Shown: positions 35,531 to 48,130 of the stretch, piece after piece
Numbering within the stretch: the first letter of the stretch is position 1
How the letters are laid out: each line of letters begins with the position of its first letter
Assembly: GCA_963989245.1 (NCBI GenBank)
Contig: OZ022344.1
Location: 14,630,149 to 14,694,148 of the forward strand
Source of the DNA: Nansenia antarctica
Taxonomy: Eukaryota; Chordata; Actinopteri; Argentiniformes; Microstomatidae
Direction: 5' to 3'
DNA: 64,000 nucleotides
Program-made: the position numbers and the translations under genes
Notes under the pieces: generated by a model
Told to the model about the DNA's origin: nothing
The model's input: the letters and a program-made list of their open reading frames with translations, nothing else
Database searches by the model: none

Positions 35531-35725
35531 TTAGTATAGTGGATAGTGTACATAGCCTTTATTTATGTAAACCAGCTCTTTTCCCTTCTTGTTTTTAGTT
35601 TTTAGTTTTTTTTTTAGTTTTTTTTTCATAGCACCAGGGGAGCCCCCCCTCCCAAATGTCGTTGTTTGGTACCTGTACTATATCAATGACAATAAAGACC
35701 ATTCATTCATTCATTCATTCATTCA
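35531..35725 (+). mobile_element. LINE 3' tail
   Basis: The block from TAGTATAGTGGATAGTG to CAATGACAATAAAGACC and (ATTC)n matches 4495-4668 and, reversed, 57050-57215. It lies 70 bases before pabpc1l exon 1. Confidence 0.75.
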
Positions 35726-35792
35726 AAAGTAATTTCTAAGCCAGCCTCACCACCTTTCTATGGTCTCTCCTCTCTAACCCAGGGCCTGCAGG

Positions 35793-38700
35793 ATGAATAC
35801 CACTGGACAATCATACCCCCTGGCCTCCCTGTATGTAGGAGACCTACACGCAGATGTCACCGAGGCCATGCTTTATCAGAAGTTCTCTCCTGCTGGGCCC
35901 ATCATGTCCATCCGTGTGTGCCGCGACATCATCACTCGCAGATCTCTAGGATATGCCTACATCAACTTCCAGCAGCCAGCCGATGGTAACTGATGGTAGC
36001 CCTCTGTGAATTAGAGACATTATAGTGTATGTTCCATCCCTTCTTGGGGCTTGAAGTGGAAGCAATACACTGCTTGCACACTCCATCAATAAGGTTGAAC
36101 ATTTCGACTACATTTCCTTATTCGTTTCCACATGTACTCATTTATTCATGGATCATCCCCTAGGCAGCAGTAATTCATGGGTAAAAGTTTAGACAGAAAG
36201 GTGGTATTTTTCACTATTTCAATGGCCAAATATGTACCATAGCAACCACATGTCAACACATGTCAACAACAAGTGATGAAATGTGTACTACACCAGACCA
36301 GTAACTTTTCCACCAGTAGACTTTCATTAAAGTAGGCCTTGGCCTTTGCAATTTATTTTGCCCAAACGGATTGCAGGGTTAGACCCACAGGCATGTTTTA
36401 AAATCTTGCATTGTTAGCCTATGTTTATTGACCCCTATGAAGAGTCTAGTTATAGGCCTACTTCTCATTTTTAGCGGAATGTGCTCTGGATACGATGAAC
36501 TATGAGGTCCTCAAGGGTCGGCCTATCAGAATAATGTGGTCTCAGCGTGACCCGGGACTACGGAAGTCTGGAGTGGGAAACATTTTTATCAAGAACATGG
36601 ATGAGTCAATTGACAACAAGGCCCTGTATGATACATTCTCAGCCTTTGGGAATATTCTGTCTTGTAAGGTGAGGTTTTAGAATTGAGCCTATACTTTGTG
36701 TCTCCTTGTCTCTCCTGAGTAAAATGTTACAATATTTGTATGTACAGTTATTGATTAGTTTGTGGTTGCATTCCTTGTTCGTTAACACAGTTTATCCTGT
36801 TTCAAACCCAAATGTGTATTTTTTTCAGTCACATTGGATGTGCATTAGATTGGTTTCTATGCTCACCCGGACTGTTTATTTCAGGTCGTGTGTGATGAAC
36901 ATGGCTCTAAAGGCTATGGTTTTGTTCACTTTGAGACGCATGAGGCAGCAAACCGTGCCATAGATACCATGAATGGAATGTTGCTGAATGACCGCAAAGT
37001 GTGAGTAAACAAATCAACTGCTTTGTACTCTAGACATGCTTTTTTATTTTAAAAAGTATTTTAAATACTGTTAAAGCAGTCTTCAAATAACCTAAAAATG
37101 TATGAGTTTATGTGGGAAAAGCCTAAGGGCAATGGAAATATGCATTGATTAGGGAGGAGTGATTTTGCTTTTGTTATAAACGGTAATGAAGGATTTTACA
37201 GATGACTTATCCATGTGTTTTGCTCAGCCTAGAGACAGGTAGTGAGTTGGAATCTGCCATTGCATACCCAACGGCCTGTTTCCTGGGGGGAAAATGTCAG
37301 TTGTCCACAATTAGGTCAGTAGGTAGACAGTTTTTTGTCCTTTTTCACAGAATTTGATGTGATGGTCAATAGGGAGCAGCATAAGCTGATATTTTATGTA
37401 AAGCATAAAAAACATGCTTGGATGGATACTCAGAATATAATGCTTTGTTTTCTATGTAAAATGTCAGTTAGATAAAATCTTACCCTCTGTTCATGAAGGT
37501 GAGTGATCATATTCCCACAATTATCTCTTGTTTTGTGGAACACATTGAATTTACTTGTTTGTTTTTACTATACATTTTAAGTGCTTATGAATTTTCCCAT
37601 CACATCGTTAAAAGTGTAAAATTAATTTTCCTCTGTTTTCTTTCTAATCTGTCTCTGCTAATCTAATTCTATTCTAATTCTATTCTTATTCTAATCTAAT
37701 CTGTGGTGCTCAGCTTTGTTGGTCACTTTAAGTCCCGGAAGGAGCGAGAGGCTGAATTCGGGGCCAAAGCCATGAAGTTCACCAACATTTATATCAAGAA
37801 CTTCAGTGAAGAGTACAACGATGAGAAACTCAAAGAGGTCTTCTCTGAATTTGGTAAGAGCGTCATAAGAGCAGGGCCCGAAAACTAGTAATTGTGTTTA
37901 GGAACAGCCATATACAGTATATATGACAGCAGCTGGTGAAAACCGGGAACAAGTCGCCAACCAATCAACACTTTCAGACTTTTATTCTGAAAAATGACAA
38001 ATTTCTGAGAGAGAAAAAAGAAAGAAATTCTATTTATAAAAATAATACATTTCGAAAATCAATGACACACTCGCTAGTCAAGCCAAAACATTGCAATGCA
38101 ATGGATTCGGTGAGTAAGCCCCACTACTCTACACTAACTAGGTAGTAGTGGGGATTACTCATTGAATCCACCATCCACCATTTTTCCCGGTTTCACCAGC
38201 TGCTGTCACATAGCCTAACCCTATCTTATCTCCCCAGGCAGGACCCTCAGTGTGCGGGTGATGATTGACGAGAGGGGCCGCTCCCGTGGGTTTGGCTTTG
38301 TGAACTATGAAAACCATGAGGACGCACAAAGGGTGATGTCTATTTGCGTTTCAACATCAACATCTATTAAGTTACTCCATTACTTGTGCCATCTCTTAGT
38401 CGGAATGGATCTGAAAGTGATCCATCAATGGGATGGCAGGATGATTAATGCATCTCAACATCAGCCAACCAACAGGCTTCTGATATAGCACATGAATTAT
38501 GCAACTATGACCTGTAAAAGGATTTAGGCTTTTAGTGGACTGTAACAGGCTAATTAGACTGGTGTCTTTAGACGTCATGTGGATGGCATGGCGTTCCTGA
38601 GCTCCCTATTTTCATATGCTTTTTTCAGGCAGTCGAGGAGATGAATGGGAAGGAGCACAACGGGAAGGTTCTCTATGTGGGGCGCGCTCAGAAGAGGCTA

Positions 38701-38801
38701 GAACGCCAGGGGGAGCTGAAGCGCAAGTTTGAGCTGATCAAACAGGAGCGCATCCAACGCTATCAGGTGCTGTGGGGAAGCACACATATGCTCGCTCTCG
38801 C

Positions 38802-38844
<43 letters not shown>

Positions 38845-41800
38845 GTAACATTTACAAATATATTGAGTTCATTACCCTATCTGAGGCCTGCCACAGCTGT
38901 ATTTTTTTTTTTAAGATGAGTGAAATGAGAAATGGCATTTGAGGAACTTGAATTCGAAACACAAGCCCACGTGTGTAATTTCCCCTTGTGAGTACTCATG
39001 TTTTTGTCCTCTTGTGCTTGTGCTGATTCCAGGGAGTTAATTTGTATGTCAAGAACCTGGATGATGGGCTAGATGACGAGAAGCTACGGAAGGAATTTGC
39101 CCCCTATGGCACCATTACCAGCGCCAAGGTGACGCCTTCTTTGAGCGGTCATTATGGTGCCATAAATCGATGTGTCCCAAGGTCTGGGAATATGCCTGAA
39201 TGTGTCTAATAACCTTGAATCTTCCTTGCCCTCACACAGGTCATGACGGACGGGGGCCACAGCAAGGGCTTTGGTTTTGTGTGTTTCTCATCGCCTGAGG
39301 AGGCCACTAAAGCGGTGACGGAGATGAACGGGCGAATCGTTGCAACCAAGCCGCTGTACGTGGCACTGGCCCAGCGGAAGGAGGAGCGCAAAGCAATTCT
39401 CACCAACAAGTACATGCAAAGGCTGGCCACAGTCAGGCCCATGCCCGGCCCAGTCATCGACTCCTACCAGCAGGCAGGCTACTACTTGTCTGCTGTGCCT
39501 CAGGTACATAAAGTTGGTGGGGTAGTCATTACAAAAAGAAATTCCCAAGGTTATTTTTTTTCTGAGTGGGGCAGTCCCGTTCATATTTTTCATTTTATTG
39601 GAAAGAGATAGTGAAGATAGACAGGAAAGTAAGGAGGAGAGGGCATGTCAGCAGGGCATGGGCCGGATTCGAACCCATGCCGACACGGGCATATGTATAT
39701 GTGTGCACTGTAGACCGCGGTGCTAGACCACTGGAGCCACATAACAAGGGTTTTCTTAACAGTTAAAATCACAGTTGTGGATTGGTAGAGGCTTACTTCC
39801 AACATTCCTCACACATGGCCAGTGTTTAGTCGCTAACTATGCGAGTGCTGTTCAGTGATGTTTGGTTTGCGCCCAGCAGCCTCCAAATCGGTCCTTCTAC
39901 AACCCCAACCCAGTGAGCAGCATAAGAGCGTCTCCACGTTGGGCCGCACAGCCACCCAGACCACAGGGTGAGTGGGAGCATTGCGTGTGTGTGTGTGTGT
40001 GTATAAAACCCTGTCTATATACTGTACTGACTCTTGTGTTGATGCCAGCCCCCTACTCGGCCCAGTTTGTCCGGTCTGCCGTTCCTCGCCGAGCTTCCAC
40101 CCCCATCAGCACCGTCAGGCAGGCCTCCACCCAGGCCCCGCGCATCATGAACTACACCCAGAGGATGTGTAAGGGCTACATTCAGACGTCACTCACCTAC
40201 AGGCCCCATGCCTGTTTTTACTATACCAGACAATCAATCGTATTGTTTGAGAGAAGGTTTTATACACTTAATTTACTTACTTGCTTACTTACTCTGGACT
40301 GGCTCACCTCCTACCTCACCAACAGACACCAGTTCTTCTCCCTCTCCGGTCACACCTCCTCCTCCTCCTCTGTCACACAGGGGGTCCCACAAGGCTCAGT
40401 CCTCGGCCCCCTGCTCTTCCTCTGCTACACACTCCCCCTCGGTCACACTCCCCCTCGGTCACACTCCCCCTCGGATCATCCGCCAATTCAACCTGGACTT
40501 CCACTGCTACGCCGATGACACACAGATTTACATCACCACAAACTCCACCCAGAACCCACCCCTCACTCACATCGAAACCTGCATCTCCGCAATAAAAACC
40601 TGGCTCACACACAACTTCCTCAAACTGAACAGTGCAAAGACCGAAGTCATCCTCATCGGCACCAAATCCACCCTCAATAAAACCGGACCCATCACACTCA
40701 CCATTGACGACACTACCATCACCCCCTCCCCCCTGGCTCGCAACCTCGGCTTCATTCTGGACCCCACCCTCTCATTCGATCCCCACGTCAGTTCCATTGT
40801 CAAGACATCCTACTTCCACCTCCGTAACATTGCAAAAATCAGACACTGCCTCTCCCCCCCCGCTGCTGAATCCCTCATCCACGCCTTCATCTCCTCCCGC
40901 CTCGACTACTGCAACTCCCTACTCACCGGCATCACCTCCCGCTCCCTCCATAGACTCCAGATGGTCCAAAACTCTGCTGCACGCCTCCTCTCAAACACCC
41001 GCTCCCGTGACCACATCACTCCTGTCCTCCACTCTCTCCACTGGCTCCCCATTAAAGAACGTATACAATTCAAAGTCCTCATCCTCACATACAAAGCCCT
41101 CCATAGCCTGGCCCCCCCTTACCTGACTGACCTCCTTCATCCCCACCGCCCTACCCGTACCCTCCGATCCTCATCCATTGTTCCCCTCACTGTCCCACCC
41201 TCAAAACTCAAAGGCTTCGGTCACCGTGCCTTTTCACGAGCCGCACCCCGCCTCTGGAACTCTCTCCCTCAACCACTCAGAGACTCACCCTCACTCCTCA
41301 CTTTTAAATCCCACCTCAAAACCTACCTGTTCTCCCATGCCTACAGCCTCCCCTACCCCTAGCCATCTCCCCCATCCCTGCCACCCCTGCCCCCCCTGGA
41401 CATGCATACAACCTCCCCTACCCCTAACCATCTCCCCTAACCCTGCCACCCCCCTCCCCCCATGGACATGCATACAACCTCCCCTTCCCCGTTCGTTAAC
41501 TCTGTGTTCTATGTGCTCATGTTATCTGTTGCTTGTTGTTTCTGTGTTTTCCGTTTTTCCCATATTGTCAGCGTCTTTGAGCCTCGGAAAAGCGCTATAT
41601 AAATCTAATAAATTATTATTATTATTATTATTACTCTAAACTAGTGTTCCCTCTTTAGCTAACATCGGCACACAGACGGCCGGTGGCCGTGCAAGTGTGT
41701 CTAGTGCCCTGATCAGAGGGACCCAGTACAAGTACTCCTCTGGGGTCAGAAACGTTCAGCATGAAATCATGCCACCACCAATGGTAGTGCAGCAGGTAAT

Positions 41801-42813
41801 CTGAGAGGCAGTGCCAGTTGCACCACTTGACATGATGGAGGTGCTGTCAACACAACATACATTACAACATACATAACAGTTGCACAATGTAATATTTTCT
41901 TGCAAAATAAATGTTGCTATATGTAGCAATTTGATATTCAATTTGAATATGATTTATTTCAGAAATGTATTCAATTTGATACAGTTCTGAATTTGTGGTG
42001 ACTTTCATTGCTGTTGAAAGTCTCTCTCTGTGTCTGTCAAAAGTGGTTCAAACTTTGCAGTTGTGCTGTCTTGTCAGATTGTTACCCAGACGGTGATGGA
42101 ACCAGCGCTGCATGTCAGAGGGCAGGAGCCCCTCACTGCCTCCATGCTGGCTGCTGCCCCCCTCATGGAGCAGAAGCAGCTGCTAGGTATGGCCTTTTCT
42201 CTGATGTCATGCCATGTCTTCTCTTCTTACATGTAGGCTGTGTTCCAAAATGCGTTCTTGCGCTCTATCTAGAGCATATCCGTACTTGGTATACACTCTA
42301 GATAGAGTGGAAGAACGCATTTTTGGAACAGTTATAGTGTGTCTGAATGATCTCTCTCTTTCTCTCTTCCTCCCTCTACCCTGATTTGCAGGTGAGCGAC
42401 TTTACCCTCTGATCCAGGGCCTTCACCCAAACCTAGCTGGTAAAATCACTGGAATGCTGTTGGAGATTGACAACTCGGAGCTGCTGCACATGCTGGAGTC
42501 ACCAGAGTCCCTGCATTCTAAGGTACGACTCAGCTTCATCCCTTGGGGCGAGGCCATGCATGACAGTTTGCCAGTGGAGTCTAGGGTTATTCGTTTTACT
42601 GTGGGTAATTTTGCCCTCACTTTTTCCTCTCGCCCCCCCCCCCCCCCCCTCGCGCTCTCTCTCTCTCTCCCCCTGCTCACTCTCTCTCTCTTTCCCCCTG
42701 CTCACTCCCTGTTCACTCTCTGCTCTCTCTCTGCCCCCCCACCTCTCCAGGTGGAGGAGGCAGTGGCTGTGCTGCAGGCTCACCAGGCTAAGGAAAACAC
42801 TCCCATGAAGTAA
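35793..42813 (+). CDS. pabpc1l: Poly(A)-binding protein, cytoplasmic 1-like (embryonic PABP)
   Basis: Fourteen coding exons (35793-35985, 36475-36668, 36885-37000, 37714-37853, 38238-38332, 38629-38766, 39033-39128, 39240-39503, 39877-39967, 40049-40168, 41659-41795, 42078-42186, 42392-42522, 42751-42813) join in frame to 628 residues. Four RRMs (about 11-89, 99-175, 191-268, 294-370) carry LYVGDL/LGYAYINF, IFIKNM/KGYGFVHF, IYIKNF/RGFGFVNY and LYVKNL/KGFGFVCF RNP motifs. A Pro/Arg-rich linker leads to a C-terminal MLLE domain (KITGMLLEIDNSELL). It binds mRNA poly(A) tails and promotes translation; PABPC1L is the oocyte form in vertebrates. Position next to ywhab supports PABPC1L over PABPC1. 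All splice sites are GT-AG. Intron 8 carries a SINE, intron 10 an L2 LINE, intron 12 a long hairpin. Parts of exons 2 and 4 are duplicated upstream. Confidence 0.94.
38814..38842. repeat. (CA)n microsatellite in pabpc1l intron 6
   Basis: Short CA run following CATA units. Confidence 0.9.
39537..39765 (-). mobile_element. tRNA-derived SINE in pabpc1l intron 8
   Basis: On the minus strand it begins GTGGCTCCAGTGGTCTAGCA (A-box-like) and has GGGTTCGAATCC (B-box), then a body and an A/T-rich end. The copy at 15058-15225 shares the B-box and body. Confidence 0.75.
40283..41633 (+). mobile_element. 5'-truncated L2-type LINE in pabpc1l intron 10
   Basis: Encodes LDWLTSYLTNRHQ, GVPQGSVLGPLLF, then after a frameshift in a triplicated CCCTCGGTCACACTC tract, YADDTQIY, NLGFILDPTLSFDPHVSSI, SRLDYCNSLLTG and HWLPIKERIQFKV. 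This is the usual L2/CR1-group reverse transcriptase series. It ends in an AAAAGCGCTATATAAAT-type tail with (ATT)n. A possible target duplication TTACTCT flanks it. It reads in the gene's sense. Confidence 0.85.
42241..42330. repeat. Long inverted repeat in pabpc1l intron 12
   Basis: Arms 42241-42274 and 42296-42330 are complementary at nearly every position (TGTTCCAAAATGCGTTCTTG against its complement), with a 21-base loop. It looks like a small palindromic MITE-type element; in RNA it would form a stem of about 34 pairs. Confidence 0.85.
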
Positions 42814-43269
42814 AGAACCCCTTCAGGTCTGCAGCAGTTGTTTCTCATTAGCTGCCACAAGGAAATATTTATGTTTAGTCACTTTTATCTCTTTAAATTT
42901 CTATGCACCTGTAATCTGCGAGAGTACTTTTTTATTTCACTGGTGAATATTACAATAATTCAGTTAAAATATTCATGATTGACTTTCATCCAGACAATTT
43001 GCTATGTACAGTATTTTATTTTTGTTGTTCCAGGACACTAGAAAGTTGAATAACTTCAATGGCAAGGATTCGCTGAAGGAGGAAAAAGTTAAAATTAACA
43101 TAAAAAAAGAGTAAAACTTTGAAAAGCTTAAAAAAAGAAAAACTAATGTTTGTAAAATGCACTTTGGATTGTAATCTGGTAATTTAATTAAGCGATAAGT
43201 AAGTAAAACCACCATGCTGTTTGCTATGGGTAATATTTGTTCTACCTTTGTTAAAAAAAAAGGAAACCA

Positions 43270-43275
43270 AATAAA
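43270..43275 (+). other. Polyadenylation signal of pabpc1l
   Basis: AATAAA about 460 bases after the stop, followed by a T/G-rich stretch (TTTTTTGTGCATT, TGTGTCTTG). Confidence 0.7.
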
Positions 43276-43319
43276 GTCTATTGGGATTTTTTGTGCATTA
43301 AGCATGTGTCTTGTTTCAT

Positions 43320-44383
43320 TTGTGAAATGTTTTTGTTCTAACGTTGTCATTGGATGGTCACATATTATGCAGAGGTAGAAAGAGGTAGAAATTGGAAGCT
43401 TGGCTCTATACTCCAGCAATTTGGATTTAAGATTAAAATAAAATAATGAGAAGGTACAGAATCTCCCCTATTGAGGGTATATTCAGACCATCTCTCCCGT
43501 TGGAGAAAATCACAAGTATTTGCCAATTAAAAGATTATATTCTGGTCTTTTTATTTTTTCATAATTTATCTGGAATCCAAATTGGAGTATAGGGTCAAAA
43601 TTCTAATTTATCTTCACTGTCCAAACATGGAGGACAGGACACTATTTTGTATCTGCCCCTCAAGACATGAAGATAGACCCTCATTGTACATGACAAAGAT
43701 ATTATATACAAGCAGACATGTATCAAAAACGCATTTTTTCTATTACTGTTATTCCACTTTAACTTGGAATTAAATTAAATTAACTTAAATTAAATTAACT
43801 TGGATTAAAGCCATAGAATGCAATCCACACATTTACATCAACTTGAAATGAGAGAAGATGGTCAAAGAAAATACTGAGATGGTTTTATTTTGTAGCATTC
43901 AGTCAAAGGGGCCCATATTTAAATTCAGGAAATGTCTACACATATGAGCATAAGGGTTATCTTTGATGCATGGAAAGGAAGGAAAGTAATGCAATAGGTG
44001 AAAACAAACCAGAGATGAGGGAATTATGTTGACATGGGTGTTAACAATGTTCCAATAATTACTACGAGACAAATTAGGCAGTACCAGTATATATTTCCTA
44101 AATGCTGAAATTAAGAATATATCAAGTCAGTCACAAATGTCATTGAATCAACTGACACATTAAAGCTTGCTTTGTTGAGTAAAGGACAATTACACAGGTG
44201 CTACTTCTATCAGATACCTTATTGACAAATGGATCTCACCATATTTAAATTCTTCCATCACCGTCATATATTTACGGTACTGTGAGTGTCTATGTTAAGT
44301 GTATACCTACTGTAACTGAATAAGACCACTCCGGAGGGCTAAATCACACTGGAAGCGTCAACCTTACCTTACCTGTGTGTGAG
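43320..44383. other. Spacer with no recognised gene
   Basis: AT-rich, with AATTAAATTAAATT repeats near 43770. No exon seen. Confidence 0.4.
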
Positions 44384-45322
44384 TCATTTAGGTGCCCGAG
44401 CTGGTTTCACTGACTGATCAGTCTGTCTACAAAAAAGAGATCCCTTTATGTGCTTCTTAAAGTTCTGATCTCTTAGACCATATATGAGAGGGCTTAGAAG
44501 CCTGGGTGACATGTTTGCTATTAGGTAACTACAAAACATTATGACTGAGCGAAGATTGGGAAAGGCCAGGATGAGTGATATTTCCACGACAGGAGCGATG
44601 TAGGACATCATACATAGAAGCAGCTGCACCCCATGCAGTAGGATAGTCGTCTGGGCCTTTTTGGCCTTCGCTGGATCAGAGGCTGCAGCTTTAGCTGAAA
44701 ACATCACTCTTATGTAAGTGTAGATCAATGTGACCCACACAAAGCACAGGTAAAGCATATTGAAAGAAAAATTGTTCCTGTAGTTGAAATCAGTGTTGAA
44801 TGCGTTACTTTGATAGCACAGCTTGCCAGTTGAGAAATACGACAAAGGTTTCAAAGCAAAGGCAATAATGACATCTACGAGTCCTGGTATGGCCCCTACA
44901 ATCCAAATGCAGCTGATGAAGATATAGGTCCTGTTTACCGTGCAGATTGTAGGATGTTGTAACGGATAACAGATGGCTACAAAGCGTTCAATAGCCATGC
45001 CTGCCAAGTTCAGTGGAGTGTTCTTATGGACATTATTGCCTATCAGAATCAGCACGATACACAAGGAAACGTTGAGGTAAGGACAGGTGTAACCCAAGAT
45101 AAACAAGAGCACGGATATAGATAGCATTATGCTGTCATTGATGATTAACTGCACATACAGAATGTATCGTGGAATGTTGTTGAAAGTCTGGTTGGTAAAG
45201 AATGTGTAGAGCAGAGCGCCATTGATGTAGCAGATGAGCATCCAGAAGAAAACCATTGTGAGGTTTTTGAACAAAGACTCCTCGAAAAAGTCTTTGCGGT
45301 AGGTCACAGAAGTGTTGCTCAT
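44384..45322 (-). CDS. Odorant receptor, teleost type (class-131-like), single exon
   Basis: 312 residues in one exon, as for vertebrate odorant receptors. Seven hydrophobic segments are visible. The family signature MAIERFVAICYPLQH ends TM3, with two N-glycosylation sites near the N-terminus (NTS, NLT). TM7 has the SPLIYGLRD pattern (PxxY-like), followed by a basic tail. The closest remembered family is the fish 'odorant receptor 131-2-like' group, which pairs an MxIERyVAICyPLrH motif with a short N-terminus. It would be a plasma-membrane G-protein-coupled receptor of olfactory neurons. No frame break is seen. It is alone here, although such genes usually cluster. Confidence 0.85.
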   Translation of the reverse strand: MSNTSVTYRKDFFEESLFKNLTMVFFWMLICYINGALLYTFFTNQTFNNIPRYILYVQLIINDSIMLSISVLLFILGYTCPYLNVSLCIVLILIGNNVHKNTPLNLAGMAIERFVAICYPLQHPTICTVNRTYIFISCIWIVGAIPGLVDVIIAFALKPLSYFSTGKLCYQSNAFNTDFNYRNNFSFNMLYLCFVWVTLIYTYIRVMFSAKAAASDPAKAKKAQTTILLHGVQLLLCMMSYIAPVVEISLILAFPNLRSVIMFCSYLIANMSPRLLSPLIYGLRDQNFKKHIKGSLFCRQTDQSVKPARAPK

Positions 45323-45914
45323 TGTACAGTCTGTGATGTGCTGTCACACACAATAGATAAAACATTCATCCATCACTCAACTGGGAACATCATTCACGTT
45401 ATTTACCTGCTCCTCCAAAGCACGACATTAAAGAACAAGAAACATGAAAGAAAAGATTAAGTAAGAGTACTCACGTTGAAGGTTAACCATAGCCTCATAG
45501 ACAGTTTATTTGAGCATTGTCTGAGTGGGTGTGAGCTACCCACATTCTAAGCTGGCATGCTCTCTTATAGTCACTGGTGATGGAAAAACAGCCTATCCTA
45601 GTCACTGTTGATAGAAGATAGCATACCCAGGGGGCCCAGCATAATGTCAAGACCCACAAGAAGAAACCCCAAAATGACAGACTAATTAAACTTGGATGAA
45701 AACAGCCCCCTCCCCCAGTATTGTTCTGTTTTGAACATACTCAACAGATGCAAAAAGTGAACTGAATGAAAGAGTGATACATCTTTACTTTATGAACAAT
45801 TACCAAACATTTCTTCCCTCTGATTAGGGGGACAGAGGTGTCAGACACCCAGCAGAGAAAAGGTCCATTGTCCCCATTGTTCAAAATGTTGCTGAGAAGA
45901 GGGTGGGGTAGATT
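45323..45914. other. Upstream of the receptor gene; nothing recognised
   Basis: May hold a non-coding first exon and promoter of the receptor, but no motif is convincing. Confidence 0.3.
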
Positions 45915-45929
45915 TTCTGTATTTACAAT

Positions 45930-46615
45930 TTTGGCATCTACGCCTTTATCCAAAGCGACTTACAGTAAGTGAATCATCTATCCATCAGTCATTGTAAGAA
46001 CAAGTTATCTGTTATGACCAGGGGCCATTGGCAGTTACAATGCTAGAAGAATGAAGAATTACTTTTTAAATGTATTTATAGTAGAGAAACTGTACAGCAG
46101 GGAAGTGGGGATGAGAGTCTTTAGGAGGGACAATTAAGATGTAGCCTGAAGAATCTATGACAGTAGATAGGTAGCGAATTGAAATCTATCATTGGCCCTT
46201 TTATTAACCCATGACCAATTACACTTGATCCTCTTGCTCTACAAATAGTCTGCACTGAGATGGTGATCAGGCTCACGTTGGTTCCTGCCCTTCATCCCTA
46301 TGTAGTGATAGTGGTAGAAGGCAGTGGGACCATTCCCAGTTCTGTGACATTGACATTTTTGACAGCAGTTGCCTTTATCCAAAGCGACCCATCACAAGTA
46401 CATCTGTCTAAACCAAAGTAAGTGAATCATCTATTCATCAGTTATCACAAGAAAAACAAATCTATGCTCGGACCAGTGGACATTGGCAGTCACAATGATA
46501 GAAGAAGGAAGGATAACTGGTAACCCTTACTTTTATTATTTACAGTAGAGAAACCGTACAGGGGGGCAGTGGGGATGAAGAGGTCCGGAGGTCAAGATGC
46601 AGCCTGAACAGATGG
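45930..46615. repeat. Two diverged direct copies of a fish interspersed repeat
   Basis: Copies at about 45940-46155 and 46370-46615 share GCCTTTATCCAAAGCGAC, CAGTTACAATG/CAGTCACAATG, GTAGAGAAAC.GTACAG.GGG.AGTGGGGATGA and GATG.AGCCTGAA in the same order. The word 'tttatccaaagcgac' is common in fish interspersed repeats. No coding capacity is seen. Confidence 0.65.
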
Positions 46616-47320
46616 GTCTTCAGTCTACGGCAATAGGCCTGGATCAAGCAGATCAGCCCCAATGGATTTTTTAAATGTTAATTTTAAGCAGGGCATCTAG
46701 TAGATCACAAGTAGAAGATTTGCTAGTGGTTGACTGATCTCTCATCGGGCCAACTGGGGGCTGGGCGATGGGGACTACTGTTTCTCTCAAATAACTCCTA
46801 ACACTGCCTGTCAGGTGTCGCTCACGGTGCATGGGATGCATGTTTGTTGTTTAAGCCTGTGTACATTCTCTGTAGATCAATCCTGACCTGGGATCAGTGG
46901 TGTTTTGCTGATTAACATCCTAATATGGGCTTAAGGGATCCTGTGACATTTTACAAACCCCAAAGACCACTAACAGGCTATTAAAAGACTATCCCTGCCA
47001 TAATCCGTTCTCATTAGGTGTTGTACACAAAGGTCAGGGACAACTTGTTGATTCAAAATGTATAATTAGTATTCATGGGACATGTTAGGCCAAACAAGAG
47101 GGATAGGAATGGTGATTTGGGAAAACGTTGTCATGGATATGATGCACACAAACACCTTGACCTTTAAAATCCCATTTCTTCATCATACGATCATGGTGTC
47201 ATTAACTGTATGATGAGCTTAATGTCATATCAACATGGATATAAGTTATTCAAACACTGTAGAGCAGGATCTGGTGCATCCACATCAACTCTGAGCAAGG
47301 ACAACTGTTGTAAACCAGGC
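46616..47320. other. Spacer with no recognised gene
   Basis: No exon or clear repeat seen between the receptor side and the rbm39 3' end. Confidence 0.4.
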
Positions 47321-47321
47321 T

Positions 47322-48130
47322 TTTATTACAAATTCATTTGACATTACTCTCCATTCCAGTTGAACCAAGTCATAAAGGAGACAAAATGCACATTATCAAC
47401 TACCCAAATCACTTTGATAATAAATTTAATCAAGAGTTTTAAAAAATCAAATCTTGATTACAAAAAGTTATAAATGCATTCTCAAAACAATGAATACCGT
47501 AAGTTGACAACAAAAAAAAAGATCAGCTTTTTGGTGTTTATAGGCATCTTTCCTTTAACACATTTAGTGACAAAACGTACCCGCTAAAGCACAAATAAGA
47601 TGAATGTTCAAATGTACAATGCGAAAAAGAAAAGTGATGGGGATGAGACCAACACTGGGGCACAACAGTCAGTGGCGACACTGGGGGGTTTGAAGATGGT
47701 GTAACTGTCCAAAGAAAGTGGTTGCTTTTCCATAGTAGCTATCAAGAGAAAACCATTCAGTTTCCATTTCCAACTGCCAACTGTCCCAGTCCCTTTCTCA
47801 GGTGGTTGAAACAGTTTCTCTTTAGTTTGACCCCTGACTGTGGTCTTTACACAATGCATGTCGAAACGCACACGTCATTTCATTTAGTCATGTGCTAGTG
47901 CAGTTACAGAAATCAAGCATTGCTCTTTATGGATGTTGAAAACTTATTTTAAATTACAAGAGAAGCAATCTCCTTCAGAAGTGCCCTATTTCTGACTAAT
48001 GGAACAGCTGTAATTTGCTACTTAGAAACAGCAACGGTTTCGACTGTCTCGCTGTTCAATGAGTTTCCAACACGTTATGTACATTCTTGAGCCAACAGAC
48101 ATTGTGACATCTGCTCCATGCTAGGCAGAC
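47322..48130 (-). other. rbm39: 3' UTR of rbm39
   Basis: No coding frame follows the stop at 48131. On the minus strand AATAAA (complement of 47322-47327) is a likely polyadenylation signal. Confidence 0.6.

Noticed and set aside
39537..39765. A tRNA gene on the minus strand
   Set aside because: A- and B-box-like sequences are present but no cloverleaf with proper acceptor stem; the body and second copy show a SINE.
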